Below are positions 24,402-33,016 of a stretch of DNA of 64,000 bases, piece by piece. The notes beneath the pieces are model-generated. The model ran no database searches. It was given only the letters and a program-made list of their open reading frames with translations, and was not told the origin of the DNA. Position numbers and translations under genes: made by a program. This stretch comes from Candidatus Iainarchaeum sp. GTDB taxonomy: Archaea > Iainarchaeota > Iainarchaeia > Iainarchaeales > UBA10219. Where the stretch lies: NCBI GenBank assembly GCA_018304425.1, contig JAGVWE010000006.1, positions 71,281 through 135,280 on the forward strand, read 5' to 3'. Position 1 is the first letter of the stretch, and each line of letters begins with the position of its first letter.

Positions 24402-25681
24402 CTCCCGATGCCCTTGTACCGGATGCCGGCGGCAAGGATGCCTTCCTTGTCCAGGGCATTGCGGGCATCGAAGACCGCTTTCACGTTCCAGGCTTTCAGT
24501 TGCCGGGGGGAAAGGCTTTTGACGAAGGAACGGTGGTTGGTGGCGAGGAGGACGCAGTCGGCTCCCTGCACGGCTTCTTCGAGGGAACGGACATTGCTTT
24601 TGCCGGGGACGAACGGGTCGAAGGCCTTGAGGGACTTGTTCTTGGCGGACAACAAGCGCAGGATTTCCAGGGCCGGGCTCTCCCGCACGTCATCCACGTC
24701 CGCCTTATAGGAAAGGCCTAAAAGGGCCAGGTGGGCGGTTTCAACGGGTTTGCCGAGGCTGGCCAGCAGTTGCTCGACGAGGGAAACCGCGTAGACGGGC
24801 ATGGCGTTGTTCAGGGAGCGCGCCAGCGAGACAAACCGGTGCTCGAAACCCTTTTCCCGTGCGCGCTCGATGAGGTAATACGGGTCCTTGGGGATGCACG
24901 TTCCCCCGACTCCCGGCCCGGGATAAAAGGGCATGAAGCCGAATGGTTTCGTGGAACAACCCTTGATGACCTCCAAGACGTCGATGCCGAGCTTGTCAAA
25001 GGACATCGCAATCTCGTTGATGAACGCGATGTTCACGTCCCGAAAGGTGTTCTCCATGATTTTCACGGCTTCCGCGGCCTTGATGGAGTTCAAGGGGGTT
25101 ACGCTGGCCGCCAGGATTTTCCGGTAGAATTTCACGGCCTCGGTCGTCGAGTGTTCGTCGACGCCGCCGACGACCCGTGGGATGTTTTCAAGTGCGAACT
25201 CCTGGTTGCCGGGGTCGATGCGTTCCGGGCAGTGCACGAGCCCGAAATCCTTTCCGGCCCTGAGGCCGCTTTGCTCGAGCAGGGGTTTCACGATTTCATC
25301 CGTGACCCCGGGATACACCGTGGACTCGATGACGACCAGCATGCCTTTCCGGAGATGCCGGGCAAGGGTCCGGCAAGCCGATTCCACGAAGCCCAGGTCG
25401 GGGTGCTTGTCTTGCGTGACGGGGGTTGGGACGCAGACCAGGACGATGTCCGCCCCTGAAAGCGCGAGCCCCGCGTCACCGGTGGCAAGCAGTTTCCCTT
25501 TCACGGCCTTGACTGCCTTGATTAAAGCGGGGTCCCGGATGTGGCTCTTGCCTTGATTGACCTGGTCTACCACCCTGGGATTGAGTTCAAGGCCATGGGT
25601 TTTGAAGCCCTTTTTGGCTACCAGGCAGGCCACCGGCAGCCCCACATACCCCAGCCCCATGACAGCCACGGTTTTCGGCAT
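24398..25681 (-). CDS. UDP-N-acetylhexosamine 6-dehydrogenase (WbpA/WecC-type)
   Basis: 427 aa UDP-sugar dehydrogenase. N-terminal NAD site MGLGYVGLPVACLVAKKG, CVPTPVTQDKHPDL, ESTVYPGVTDEI, CPERIDPGN, then KIMENTFRDVNIAFINEIA (catalytic Lys/Asn) and the active-site Cys in GPGVGGTCIPKDPYYL. PGPGVGGHC/TCIP with PERIDPG is typical of enzymes oxidising UDP-GlcNAc or UDP-ManNAc, distinct from the Ugd at 33 kb. First gene of the heptose/flippase operon. Confidence 0.84.
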   Translation of the reverse strand: MPKTVAVMGLGYVGLPVACLVAKKGFKTHGLELNPRVVDQVNQGKSHIRDPALIKAVKAVKGKLLATGDAGLALSGADIVLVCVPTPVTQDKHPDLGFVESACRTLARHLRKGMLVVIESTVYPGVTDEIVKPLLEQSGLRAGKDFGLVHCPERIDPGNQEFALENIPRVVGGVDEHSTTEAVKFYRKILAASVTPLNSIKAAEAVKIMENTFRDVNIAFINEIAMSFDKLGIDVLEVIKGCSTKPFGFMPFYPGPGVGGTCIPKDPYYLIERAREKGFEHRFVSLARSLNNAMPVYAVSLVEQLLASLGKPVETAHLALLGLSYKADVDDVRESPALEILRLLSAKNKSLKAFDPFVPGKSNVRSLEEAVQGADCVLLATNHRSFVKSLSPRQLKAWNVKAVFDARNALDKEGILAAGIRYKGIGR

Positions 25682-25771
25682 AAAATCCCGTTAACCCCCA
25701 AATAACAGCAGAATAAGCTAAATAATCATTGCATATATTTTTAAAGGCGTAAACCGGACAATCGTGAAACC

Positions 25772-27274
25772 ATGCCCCTGCCCCGCTTGCACCCTGGACT
25801 CGTTCCCTTGATTGCCGCCGCGGCAACCGTGTTGCTTTCGCTGGGGTTCCTGCAGGCCCGGCCGTTCCCCGACGAAGGCATCTTCGTGACCGGCGGCTGG
25901 CTGGCCAGCCAGGGCCTGCTGCCGTACCGGGACTTCTTCGACATCCACAGCCCCGGCATTTTCTTCGTGCTGGGAAGCTTTTACCGGCTGCTTGGCTCCG
26001 GCCTGGGCCTCGACCTGGCGGGCATGGACTTCCTCTTGGCAGGCCGCTTGCTGGCCGTGCTCGTGAACGCGGCCACCCTCCTAGCCATCTATTTCCTGGC
26101 CCGCAAAATATTCGACGCCTGGACGGGAGCCCTGGCCGTGGTCCTGCACGCGGTCTGGCTGCCGGTCTTCTACGGTTTCTGGGCGGTGATTGAGCCGTTC
26201 ACGGCCTTCTTCTCGGCGCTGTCCGTGCTGGCCCTGCACCGGGTGGTGGCCGAAAAACGACGCGAGCCCCTGGACCTGCTCTGGTTGGGCCTCGCCCTGG
26301 GCTTCACCCTGGTGTTCAAGCAGACGCTCCTGGTCTTCGTGGCCGCCATGGTCTTGGTTGCCGCGGCCTACCTCATCGCCTACCGGCAGACCCGGCACCT
26401 GGTTTCCCTCAAGACCCTGGCAGCCGTGGCCGGCTTGGCGACGCCGCTCCTGCTGGTGTTGTTGCCCTATGCCTTGTCCAATGCCTTGCCGGCCCTCATG
26501 CAACAGACCCTTTCCTATGCCGTGGAAAACGCGGGGCTGTTGTCGAACCCAGGCCTCAAAGCCGAGTACCTGGCGGTGCCCCTGCTGTTGTTCTTTTTCA
26601 CGCCACTGGGCTTTTACTGGGCGGCAAGGAAGGGCTTGAACCCCTTCGACTCGGCATTCTGGGAACGCGTCATCCTGTTTGCCTGGCTGCTTTCCACCCT
26701 GCCCAACCTCTTTCCGTTCGTGGGCTGCTGCCACCATCTCCTGCCCTTGTCTCCGCCGGCGGCCATCATTTCCGCGGGCGTGGTCATGAAAATCATGGGC
26801 AACCATTATCCGCGGCTGAAAAAAGTGGCCTTCCTCGCGTTGTTGCTGGTCCTGGCCTTGAACGCCTTCGTCGCCCTCCGCTTGGTGGGCAAGGACGAGT
26901 TCAAGGGCGTGAAAGAAGTCGCGGCCTTCCTCCAGGCGAATTCCACGCAGCGGGACCGGATTTTCGTGGTGCACGATGACCCCGAAGTCTACTTCCTCGC
27001 CCAACGGCTGCCGGCCACGAAATACATCTACTATCCCTTCCTTTCACCGCAGGGATTCCAGGGGATGCAGGCCGAAATCAAGGCGGACCTCCAGGCGTTC
27101 AAACCCTGGTTTGTGGTGGACTTCTCCGGCACCGGTGAGCCCTTGAACCCCGCGCGGAACGCGGAAGCCGAGCAATGGGTGCTCGACGAGTACGATAAAG
27201 TCAAGACCTTCGAGTTCGAGTCGCGCTACAACGACTACTACCGGTACGCGTACGTGTACCAACGGAAGGGATAG
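25772..27274 (+). CDS. GT39/PMT-like polytopic glycosyltransferase
   Basis: 500 aa with about ten hydrophobic segments. The first external loop holds ARPFPDEGIFVTGGWLASQGLLPYRDFFDIHSPG, the acidic (D-E) and Asp/His loop of PMT_2/ArnT-like GT-C transferases that use polyprenyl-phosphate sugars. Soluble C-terminal domain of about 110 aa. TATA-like TATATTTTTAAAGG at about 25733-25747 lies about 28 bp before ATG 25772, indicating a leaderless message divergent from the heptose operon. Confidence 0.8.
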   Translation: MPLPRLHPGLVPLIAAAATVLLSLGFLQARPFPDEGIFVTGGWLASQGLLPYRDFFDIHSPGIFFVLGSFYRLLGSGLGLDLAGMDFLLAGRLLAVLVNAATLLAIYFLARKIFDAWTGALAVVLHAVWLPVFYGFWAVIEPFTAFFSALSVLALHRVVAEKRREPLDLLWLGLALGFTLVFKQTLLVFVAAMVLVAAAYLIAYRQTRHLVSLKTLAAVAGLATPLLLVLLPYALSNALPALMQQTLSYAVENAGLLSNPGLKAEYLAVPLLLFFFTPLGFYWAARKGLNPFDSAFWERVILFAWLLSTLPNLFPFVGCCHHLLPLSPPAAIISAGVVMKIMGNHYPRLKKVAFLALLLVLALNAFVALRLVGKDEFKGVKEVAAFLQANSTQRDRIFVVHDDPEVYFLAQRLPATKYIYYPFLSPQGFQGMQAEIKADLQAFKPWFVVDFSGTGEPLNPARNAEAEQWVLDEYDKVKTFEFESRYNDYYRYAYVYQRKG

Positions 27275-27344
27275 CCAAGCGGTTCAAGAAGCGGATGCTG
27301 CGGTGACTGTAGGCTTTAATGCGACTTCGTGCCTAAAGTAGTTG

Positions 27345-27512
27345 GTGGTGCAAGTGGTCAAAGCGCGCTCGATAATGGAATTATTTGGGACTATAAAAGA
27401 CCCAAAAATGACTACTCAAGAGTTCAAGGACGAATTGAGGCGGGTTGAAGCCGCCAGCGAACGAAGGCGTTTCGGGTCGCTTCGAAAAAAGAAAAGTCGG
27501 CCACGTAGGTAA
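27345..27512 (+). CDS. Possible small basic protein, antitoxin-tail-like
   Basis: A 55-aa frame from GTG 27345 in the 250-bp gap 27275-27526. It reads like protein (MELFGTIKDPKMTTQEFKDELRRVEAASERR) and ends in a basic tail. The pattern GTIKDPK..T.EF..EL resembles C-terminal tails of AbrB/VapB-type antitoxins, so it may be an antitoxin remnant; an ATG lies at 27375. TTTAAT at about 27316 could be a promoter. The rest of the gap shows nothing else recognisable. Confidence 0.35.
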   Translation: MVQVVKARSIMELFGTIKDPKMTTQEFKDELRRVEAASERRRFGSLRKKKSRPRR

Positions 27513-27526
27513 TGTTTGGTAGACGT

Positions 27527-28216
27527 TCAGATTTTCAACCGCAACTCGACCAGGTCGGAGAGCATGCGGAGGTTGTTGAGGCCGAGCCGCATCTTAGAGC
27601 CCTCAACGTGGCCCCACTCAATGGGAATGGTTTTGAGCTGGTAGCCCTTGCGCTTGAGGCGGTACAGCCATTCGACGTCGAAAATCCAGCCATCCGAGAC
27701 CAACTCATTGGCCAGTTCCCGGGCCAGGGGCCTGGAAAGGCCCTTAAACCCGCATAACGCGTCGTAAAAGCCGATGGGAAACAAGAGGTTCACGAGGAAG
27801 TTGAAGGCCTTCCCGAGCAGGATGCGGCGCAGGGGCTGGGAGACCACGATGCGCGTCCCCGGCTCCTTGCGGGAAGCCACGACCACCGGGTTCGCCTGGA
27901 GCGCGGCCTCCATCTTGTCGAGTTCCCTGGCGGGAGTGGAGCCGTCCGCGTCCATGAAGACCACACCCGCGTTTTTGGCGGCCGCGTAGCCCGTGCGGAT
28001 GGCCGCGCCCTTGCCCCTGTTTTTTTCGTGGCGCAGCAGCACGACGTCCTTGCCGAGTTTTTTGACGACGTCAACCGTCTTATCCTTGCTGCCGTCGTCG
28101 ACGACGATGAGCTCGACGGGGTAGGCCGCGCGCCGCTTGAAGGCCACAAGCTCGGAGAGAAAGGGCTGGATCCGGGTTTCCTCGTTGTAGGCCGGGATGA
28201 TGACGGATAGCGCCAT
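27527..28216 (-). CDS. Polyprenyl-phosphate glycosyltransferase-like GT2
   Basis: 229 aa from ATG 28216 (ALSVIIPAYNEE...), chosen over the GTG at 28237 because GAGGG lies 7 nt upstream and the GT2 domain starts at once. Motifs: LIVVDDGSKDKTVDVV, RHEKNRGKGAAIRTGYAAAKNAGVVFMDADGSTP (metal-binding DADG), LCGFKGLSRPLAREL and WIFDVEWLYRLKRKGYQ. RGKGAAIRTG plus DADGSTP marks the DPM1/ALG5-like group that glycosylates polyprenyl phosphate. Last gene of the ugd operon, 17 nt after uxs. Confidence 0.83.
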   Translation of the reverse strand: MALSVIIPAYNEETRIQPFLSELVAFKRRAAYPVELIVVDDGSKDKTVDVVKKLGKDVVLLRHEKNRGKGAAIRTGYAAAKNAGVVFMDADGSTPARELDKMEAALQANPVVVASRKEPGTRIVVSQPLRRILLGKAFNFLVNLLFPIGFYDALCGFKGLSRPLARELANELVSDGWIFDVEWLYRLKRKGYQLKTIPIEWGHVEGSKMRLGLNNLRMLSDLVELRLKI

Positions 28217-28233
28217 GGGAATGCCCTCACACC

Positions 28234-29184
28234 TCACACCAGTTGCTGCCGGAAGTAATCAATCGTGAGCCCTAACCCCTCGTCCAGGGAAACCCTTGGC
28301 CTCCACCGGAGTTCGCGCCGGGCCTTGGAGATGTCCGGCTTCCTCCGGGTCGGGTCGTCTTCGGGCAGCGGCTTGAAAACGATTCGGCTCTTCGAGCCGG
28401 ATAGTTTCCTTATTTTTTTCGCGAAGGCGAGCACCGTGAACTCGGCGGGGTTGCCGAGGTTGGTGGGCCCGGGAAACCGGGAGTTCATCAAGGAGTGGAG
28501 GCCTTTCACGAGGTCCGAGACAAAGCAGAAGGAGCGGGTCTGGCGGCCATCCCCGTAAACCGTCAGGGGCTGGCCTAAAACGGCTTGCTTGACCAGGTTC
28601 GGCACGACTCTCCCGTCTTTTAGGTCCATGCGCGGCCCATAGGTGTTGAAGATGCGCGCAATCCGGGTCTCCACCTTGAAGCGCCTCCGGTACACCATGA
28701 CCAGGGCTTCCGCGTACCGCTTGCTCTCGTCATAGCAGGAACGCAAGCCGATGGGGTTGACGTTGCCCCAGTAGTCCTCGCGCTGGGGATGCACTTTTGG
28801 GTCGCCGTAGACTTCCGAAGTCGAAGCCTGCAGGAAGCGCGCACGGTTCCTGAGGGCAAGGTCCAGCATGTTCTTGACGCCGTACGAACCGACCAGAATG
28901 GTTTCCAGGGGCTTCTTGTAATACCCCACCGGCGAAGCCGGCGAGGCCAGGTTGTAGACTTGCCTTAGTTTCACGCCGGGCTTGAAGGGCCGGGTGATGT
29001 CCTGCTTCCTGAACCTGAACCGGGGATGGCCCAGGAGGTGCGCGATGTTCCGCTTGTTGCCGGTAACAGTGTTGTCCACGCATAGCACGCGTTCGCCTCT
29101 CGCAACCAGGTAATCGCATAAGTGGGAGCCGATGAAACCCGCGCCCCCCGAAACCAATATCCACTTCGCCTTGCCAACCGCCAT
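28234..29184 (-). CDS. uxs: UDP-glucuronate decarboxylase-like (UDP-xylose synthase)
   Basis: 316 aa from ATG 29184 (the start at 29217 would add unrelated residues overlapping the next gene). Extended SDR with SGGAGFIGSHLCDYL, YNLASPASPVGYYKKPLETILVGSYGVKNMLDLA, the catalytic STSEVYGDP and SCYDESKRYAEAL (Tyr-x3-Lys), and ARIFNTYGPRM. ASPASP with KPLETI and EVYGDP...HPQ is characteristic of UXS, which converts UDP-glucuronate (Ugd product) to UDP-xylose. The fifth gene downstream in the operon begun by ugd, so substrate supply fits. Confidence 0.85.
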   Translation of the reverse strand: MAVGKAKWILVSGGAGFIGSHLCDYLVARGERVLCVDNTVTGNKRNIAHLLGHPRFRFRKQDITRPFKPGVKLRQVYNLASPASPVGYYKKPLETILVGSYGVKNMLDLALRNRARFLQASTSEVYGDPKVHPQREDYWGNVNPIGLRSCYDESKRYAEALVMVYRRRFKVETRIARIFNTYGPRMDLKDGRVVPNLVKQAVLGQPLTVYGDGRQTRSFCFVSDLVKGLHSLMNSRFPGPTNLGNPAEFTVLAFAKKIRKLSGSKSRIVFKPLPEDDPTRRKPDISKARRELRWRPRVSLDEGLGLTIDYFRQQLV

Positions 29185-29185
29185 G

Positions 29186-30142
29186 TCAACGCGCCCCCCG
29201 GTGCGGCTCCCGGGCAAACCATTCCACGGTTTGCTTCAAGCCCACGTCAAAGGAATGCCGGGGCGTGAACCCCAGCAGCCGCTTGGTCTTGGCCATGTCG
29301 GCCTGGGTGTGCAGCACGTCTCCCGGGCGGAGCGGCTGGTATTCCGGCTTCACCGAACGGCCCAGCAAGGCATTTACTTTGTCCAGTAGTTCGCGGACCT
29401 TGATGGAGTTGCCCTGGCCCACGTTGAAGACCTCGCCACAAGCCCGTTCCCCGGCCCTTAAAGCCGTTAGATTGGCATCCACGACGTTCTTTACATAGGT
29501 GAAATCGCGGGACTGCATGCCGTCGCCGTAGATGACGGGCGAGCGGCCTTCGAGCACGGACGAGATGAAGCGCGGGATGACCGAGGAATACTGCGAGCTG
29601 GGGTCCTGGCGTTCGCCGAAGACGTTGAAGTAACGCAGGCACACGGTTTCAAGGCCGAGGCACTCGTAAAACATGCGGCAATAGAGTTCGCCTCCCAGTT
29701 TCGAGACCGCGTAGGGGGAGAGCGGGCCGGGGAGAAGCGATTCGCCCAGCGGCATCTTTTCGGCGTTGCCGTACGCGGAGGAAGAGGCCGCGTAGACCAC
29801 GCGCTGGACATTGTTTTCCTTCGCCACTTTCAGCACCGTGTAGGTGCCATCCACGTTGACGCGGTTGTATTCGAGGGGCCGCTTGAAGGACTCAGGAACC
29901 GAGCGCAGCGCGGCTTCGTGGAAGACAAAGGCGCAGCCCTTCATGGCCCGTCCCAGCGTGTCCTCATTGAGGATGTCGCCTGACTGGAAATTGATTTGCT
30001 TCATCACGGCCGCGAGGTTCTGGCGGCTGCCCGTGGAAAGGTTGTCGAGCACGCGGACTTCAAAGCCCTTTTCGAGCAGGCCCTCCACCAGGTGCGAGCC
30101 GATGAAGCCGGCTCCCCCCGTAACCAGAACCCTTTCAGCCAT
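29186..30142 (-). CDS. UDP-hexose/HexNAc 4-epimerase-like (GalE/WbpP family)
   Basis: 318 aa from ATG 30142, one nucleotide from the upstream gene's stop. Rossmann motif VTGGAGFIGSHLVEGLL, HEAALRSVPESFKRPLEYNRVNVDGTYTVL, ASSSAYGNAE, the catalytic PYAVSKLGGELYC and RYFNVFGERQDPSSQYSSVIPRF. This is the WbpP/Gne-like branch that acts on UDP-GlcNAc or UDP-glucose. In an operon with ugd, uxs and a nucleotidyltransferase. Which UDP-sugar is used cannot be decided by reading. Confidence 0.82.
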   Translation of the reverse strand: MAERVLVTGGAGFIGSHLVEGLLEKGFEVRVLDNLSTGSRQNLAAVMKQINFQSGDILNEDTLGRAMKGCAFVFHEAALRSVPESFKRPLEYNRVNVDGTYTVLKVAKENNVQRVVYAASSSAYGNAEKMPLGESLLPGPLSPYAVSKLGGELYCRMFYECLGLETVCLRYFNVFGERQDPSSQYSSVIPRFISSVLEGRSPVIYGDGMQSRDFTYVKNVVDANLTALRAGERACGEVFNVGQGNSIKVRELLDKVNALLGRSVKPEYQPLRPGDVLHTQADMAKTKRLLGFTPRHSFDVGLKQTVEWFAREPHRGAR

Positions 30143-30143
30143 T

Positions 30144-30929
30144 TCATCCCCCGTTGAATTCCTCGCGGGCCTTGCCAAGCTGCTCGAAGGAACCGATGTC
30201 AAACCACTTGTCCTTGAAGACGAAGCCCATGACTTGCTCGCGGGTGTGCAGCCATTCCAGGAAATAGCCGGGCGCGTCCGCCTTCCCGCCTTCCGCCAGG
30301 AACTGGCCTATGAGGCCAATGGCGGCCTTTGGGAAGAAGTAGATGCCGGTGGAAATCAGGTTGGACTTGGGTTCGAGGGGCTTTTCCTCAAACCCCTTGA
30401 CGAGGTTGCTGCCGTTGAGTTCCACCACCCCGAACTTGCCGGCCACCTCTGCCTTGGAGAGCCCGCCATACAGGCCCACGAGGGGCTTTCCAGCGCAGAC
30501 CTTGCCTTGCGAGGCTTTTCGCTGCGACTCAAACAACTCATAGGGGACGTTCAACGAGAAGTTGAACAGGTTGTCCCCGTTGACGACCATGAAGTCCTCG
30601 TCCAGCTTTTCCTCGTCGAAGACGTACTTGAGGTCTCCCATGGTGCCCAGCCGGTCCTCGTTGGACTGGGTGTGGTCGTTGATTATCTTTATCTTCACGC
30701 CGAAGTCGCGGTGCTTTTCCTGGAACTCTTCCAGCCAGTAGTCGAAGTTCTCGTAGAACCGGGCGTTCGTGACGATGAGGACTTCATCAATGGCCTTGAC
30801 TTCCCGTATCTTGGAGAGGATGTGCTCGAGGATGGGCTTGCCCTTGACTTCAAGCAGGGCCTTCGGCGTGTCCCTGGTCAACGGATACAACCTGGTAGCA
30901 TAGCCTGCCGCCGGAATGATGGCTTTCAT
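30144..30929 (-). CDS. Sugar-1-phosphate nucleotidylyltransferase
   Basis: 261 aa with an intact pyrophosphorylase signature, IIPAAGYATRLYPLTRDTPKALLEVKGKPILEHIL, and metal site VVNGDNLFNF. PAAGYATRLYPLT resembles the archaeal glucose-1-phosphate uridylyl/thymidylyltransferases. C-terminal VFKDKWFDIGSFEQLGKAREEF is the usual D-x-G end motif. It probably makes the UDP-glucose used by Ugd and the epimerase encoded beside it. Close junctions (1-16 nt) on both sides. Confidence 0.83.
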   Translation of the reverse strand: MKAIIPAAGYATRLYPLTRDTPKALLEVKGKPILEHILSKIREVKAIDEVLIVTNARFYENFDYWLEEFQEKHRDFGVKIKIINDHTQSNEDRLGTMGDLKYVFDEEKLDEDFMVVNGDNLFNFSLNVPYELFESQRKASQGKVCAGKPLVGLYGGLSKAEVAGKFGVVELNGSNLVKGFEEKPLEPKSNLISTGIYFFPKAAIGLIGQFLAEGGKADAPGYFLEWLHTREQVMGFVFKDKWFDIGSFEQLGKAREEFNGG

Positions 30930-30945
30930 TGGAATAACCTGTAAA

Positions 30946-32088
30946 CTACTTGGTCATCAGCTTGCGGACCGCGGCCGCGCTGCCCTGGGAGTTGAAGGCG
31001 GTCATGAAAATCCTGGCCTCGCTGTAGGCAACGGCTTCAATCGTGTCCTTCGTGGACTGCCGCACGCTGTAAATACGCGTAAAGAACTCCTTGATGGCGA
31101 ATTTGCCGTATTTGCCGAAGACCTCGACGTCGGACTTCATGCCCTTCTTCCGGGCTTCCCCGCCATAGGCCTTGAGCGTCCAGTCCCAGATGTCCTGGTA
31201 GAGGCCGGGCTCGCATACCTTGAAGACGTCGTAGACGAGGTTCATCCAGAAGGTGCCCACGTTGGCTTTGCTGATGTATTTCTTGGGGAACTGCGTCGCA
31301 ATCAGGTGCCTCGGGGTTCCCGTTACCCCGTGCTGGGCGATGCGCACCTTTTGTCCCAGCCGCTCCAGGGCCTGCGCGATTTCAAGGGTACGCGGCAAGT
31401 CAATCGACAACTGCTCGATGGGCATTCCCCGGTCATCGTAGAGGTTGCCGTGCGTGCTGCCATTGGAAGTGGCCAGCACGTGGGGGAAAACGCCGTTGGC
31501 GTTCAAGGCCTTGACGAAAGTGGTGGCTTCCTCGGGCTTCGTGATGATCATGCCGTGCTGGTCCTTCCAGCCGACTTCGCCGACTTCGACTTCGAGGCCA
31601 AACGGGGTCTTGCCCATGCGCTGCTGCAGCCATTTGACCATGTGGGTCGTGCACTCGATGTTTTTCTTGAGCTGGTCGGCAACGGTTTTCCCCTGCAAGT
31701 CGAACAGGAAGCTGGCGTCAACCGCAAAGCTGGTGTAACCGGCCTTGATTTGCGCGTCAATCAAGGCCTTGAGCTTGTCCATTTCCTCCTGCGAGCCCTT
31801 CTTGACCGGCAGGTGGTCGGCGTGCAGCGCCCATATATCCCAGCCCACTTGCTTGGCGGCCTTCTTGCATTCGGCCGCGAACGTTTCAGGCGTGAGGCCG
31901 GTGTAGCCGCCGTCCAGGTCGCACTCGGACTTGGCCAGCTCCAGGATGACCGCCGAATCCAGGTCCCTGGCCGCCCGGAGGATGCCGGGAATGACCAGGG
32001 CGATGCGGGCATTGGCCGCCATGACAATGGCTTCAAGGTCTTTCACGGCCTCGAAAAGGTAGTTCCCCGGAATAGGTCTGCCATGCAT
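30946..32088 (-). CDS. fba: Class II fructose-bisphosphate aldolase-like protein
   Basis: 380 aa TIM-barrel class II aldolase pattern: WALHADHLPVKKG (zinc and catalytic His/Asp), GYTSFAVDASFL, LEVEVGEVGWKDQHG (zinc Glu region), SNGSTHGNLYDD and the phosphate loop RIAQHGVTGTP. Class II enzymes cleave or form fructose-1,6-bisphosphate, unlike the bifunctional FBPA/P of many archaea. Lies 24 nt downstream of the FBPase gene, so DHAP and GAP can be turned into fructose-6-phosphate by adjacent genes. Related ketose-bisphosphate aldolases are not excluded. Confidence 0.75.
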   Translation of the reverse strand: MHGRPIPGNYLFEAVKDLEAIVMAANARIALVIPGILRAARDLDSAVILELAKSECDLDGGYTGLTPETFAAECKKAAKQVGWDIWALHADHLPVKKGSQEEMDKLKALIDAQIKAGYTSFAVDASFLFDLQGKTVADQLKKNIECTTHMVKWLQQRMGKTPFGLEVEVGEVGWKDQHGMIITKPEEATTFVKALNANGVFPHVLATSNGSTHGNLYDDRGMPIEQLSIDLPRTLEIAQALERLGQKVRIAQHGVTGTPRHLIATQFPKKYISKANVGTFWMNLVYDVFKVCEPGLYQDIWDWTLKAYGGEARKKGMKSDVEVFGKYGKFAIKEFFTRIYSVRQSTKDTIEAVAYSEARIFMTAFNSQGSAAAVRKLMTK

Positions 32089-32112
32089 GATGACGCTCCA
32101 TTACTCCCTAAA

Positions 32113-33003
32113 TTACTCTTTAAAGCAGCGCTCAACTAAGGCGATTTCCTTTTTGCCGCCCACGTAGAGCGGCACTCTCTGCGACAATTGGGTGGGCAAA
32201 ACCTCTAAAACCTTTTGCATGCCGGTGCTGGCATCCCCGCCAGCGGCCAGGCAAAGGAAGGCGAGGGGCGCGCACTCGAAGAGGAGGCGCAGCTTGCCCT
32301 GCGGGGCCTCCCGGGTGGCAGGATAGGTAAAGAGGCCGCCGTAGTGCAGGATTTGGTTGAAGTCCGCGACAAAGCTGCCCGAAAACCGTATCTTATAGCC
32401 CTGGGCTTCCAGGCCCTCGATGAACCGCGCATGCGCCGGCAGGTACTCGGATTTCGCCCCCCCCGGCCCGAAAATCTTCTTGGAACCCAGGCGCAGGTTC
32501 TCCTCGCGCAAGCGGAACTTGCCTTTGGGGTCGGCCACGAACTCGTGCACGCCGCCGGCGCCCGCCACGCAGTACACGAAGGTAGTGAGGGGACCGTAGA
32601 GGATATAGCCCGCGGCGAGCAGGTCTCTTCCGGGCTTCCGAACCGAGTCCTTGTGGACGCCGAAAATGGTGCCCACCGCGAGGTTGGTTTCAATGCAGCT
32701 GCTGCCGTCCAGGGGGTCCATGCAGACCGCGAACGGCCCTCCCCCGCCTTCCACGACCTCGGCTTGTTCCTCGGAAGCGATTTCCCGGGTCAACCGGCTT
32801 TCCTTCAGGGCCGCGATGAAGTGGGCATCGGCCCACTTGTCAAGCTCCATTTGCTGCTCACCGTACACGTTGCGGGTGTCGGACAGGCCCTCTACCTGGA
32901 GGAACGCCTGGCGCACGGCCAGCCCCTCGCGCGCGAACAACTGGATGAGGCGCGCGAGCTTCGCGGGGACGTTCTGCTTCTTCAGGTGCTCGGACAACTC
33001 CAT
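32113..33003 (-). CDS. fbp: Fructose-1,6-bisphosphatase, class I
   Basis: 296 aa from ATG 33003 (ELSEHLKKQN...); the longer in-frame start at 33090 runs into ugd and is not used. Metal-binding motifs are intact: ASEEQAEVVE, CMDPLDGSSCIETNLAVGTIFGVH (the Li-sensitive phosphatase DPLDGSS) and GKLRLLFECAPLAFLCLAAGG with TGMQKVLEV. Removes the 1-phosphate from FBP to give fructose-6-phosphate. Sits between ugd and the aldolase in one operon, tying gluconeogenesis to sugar-nucleotide synthesis. Confidence 0.9.
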   Translation of the reverse strand: MELSEHLKKQNVPAKLARLIQLFAREGLAVRQAFLQVEGLSDTRNVYGEQQMELDKWADAHFIAALKESRLTREIASEEQAEVVEGGGGPFAVCMDPLDGSSCIETNLAVGTIFGVHKDSVRKPGRDLLAAGYILYGPLTTFVYCVAGAGGVHEFVADPKGKFRLREENLRLGSKKIFGPGGAKSEYLPAHARFIEGLEAQGYKIRFSGSFVADFNQILHYGGLFTYPATREAPQGKLRLLFECAPLAFLCLAAGGDASTGMQKVLEVLPTQLSQRVPLYVGGKKEIALVERCFKE

Positions 33004-33016
33004 TGCTTTCCCGCCT

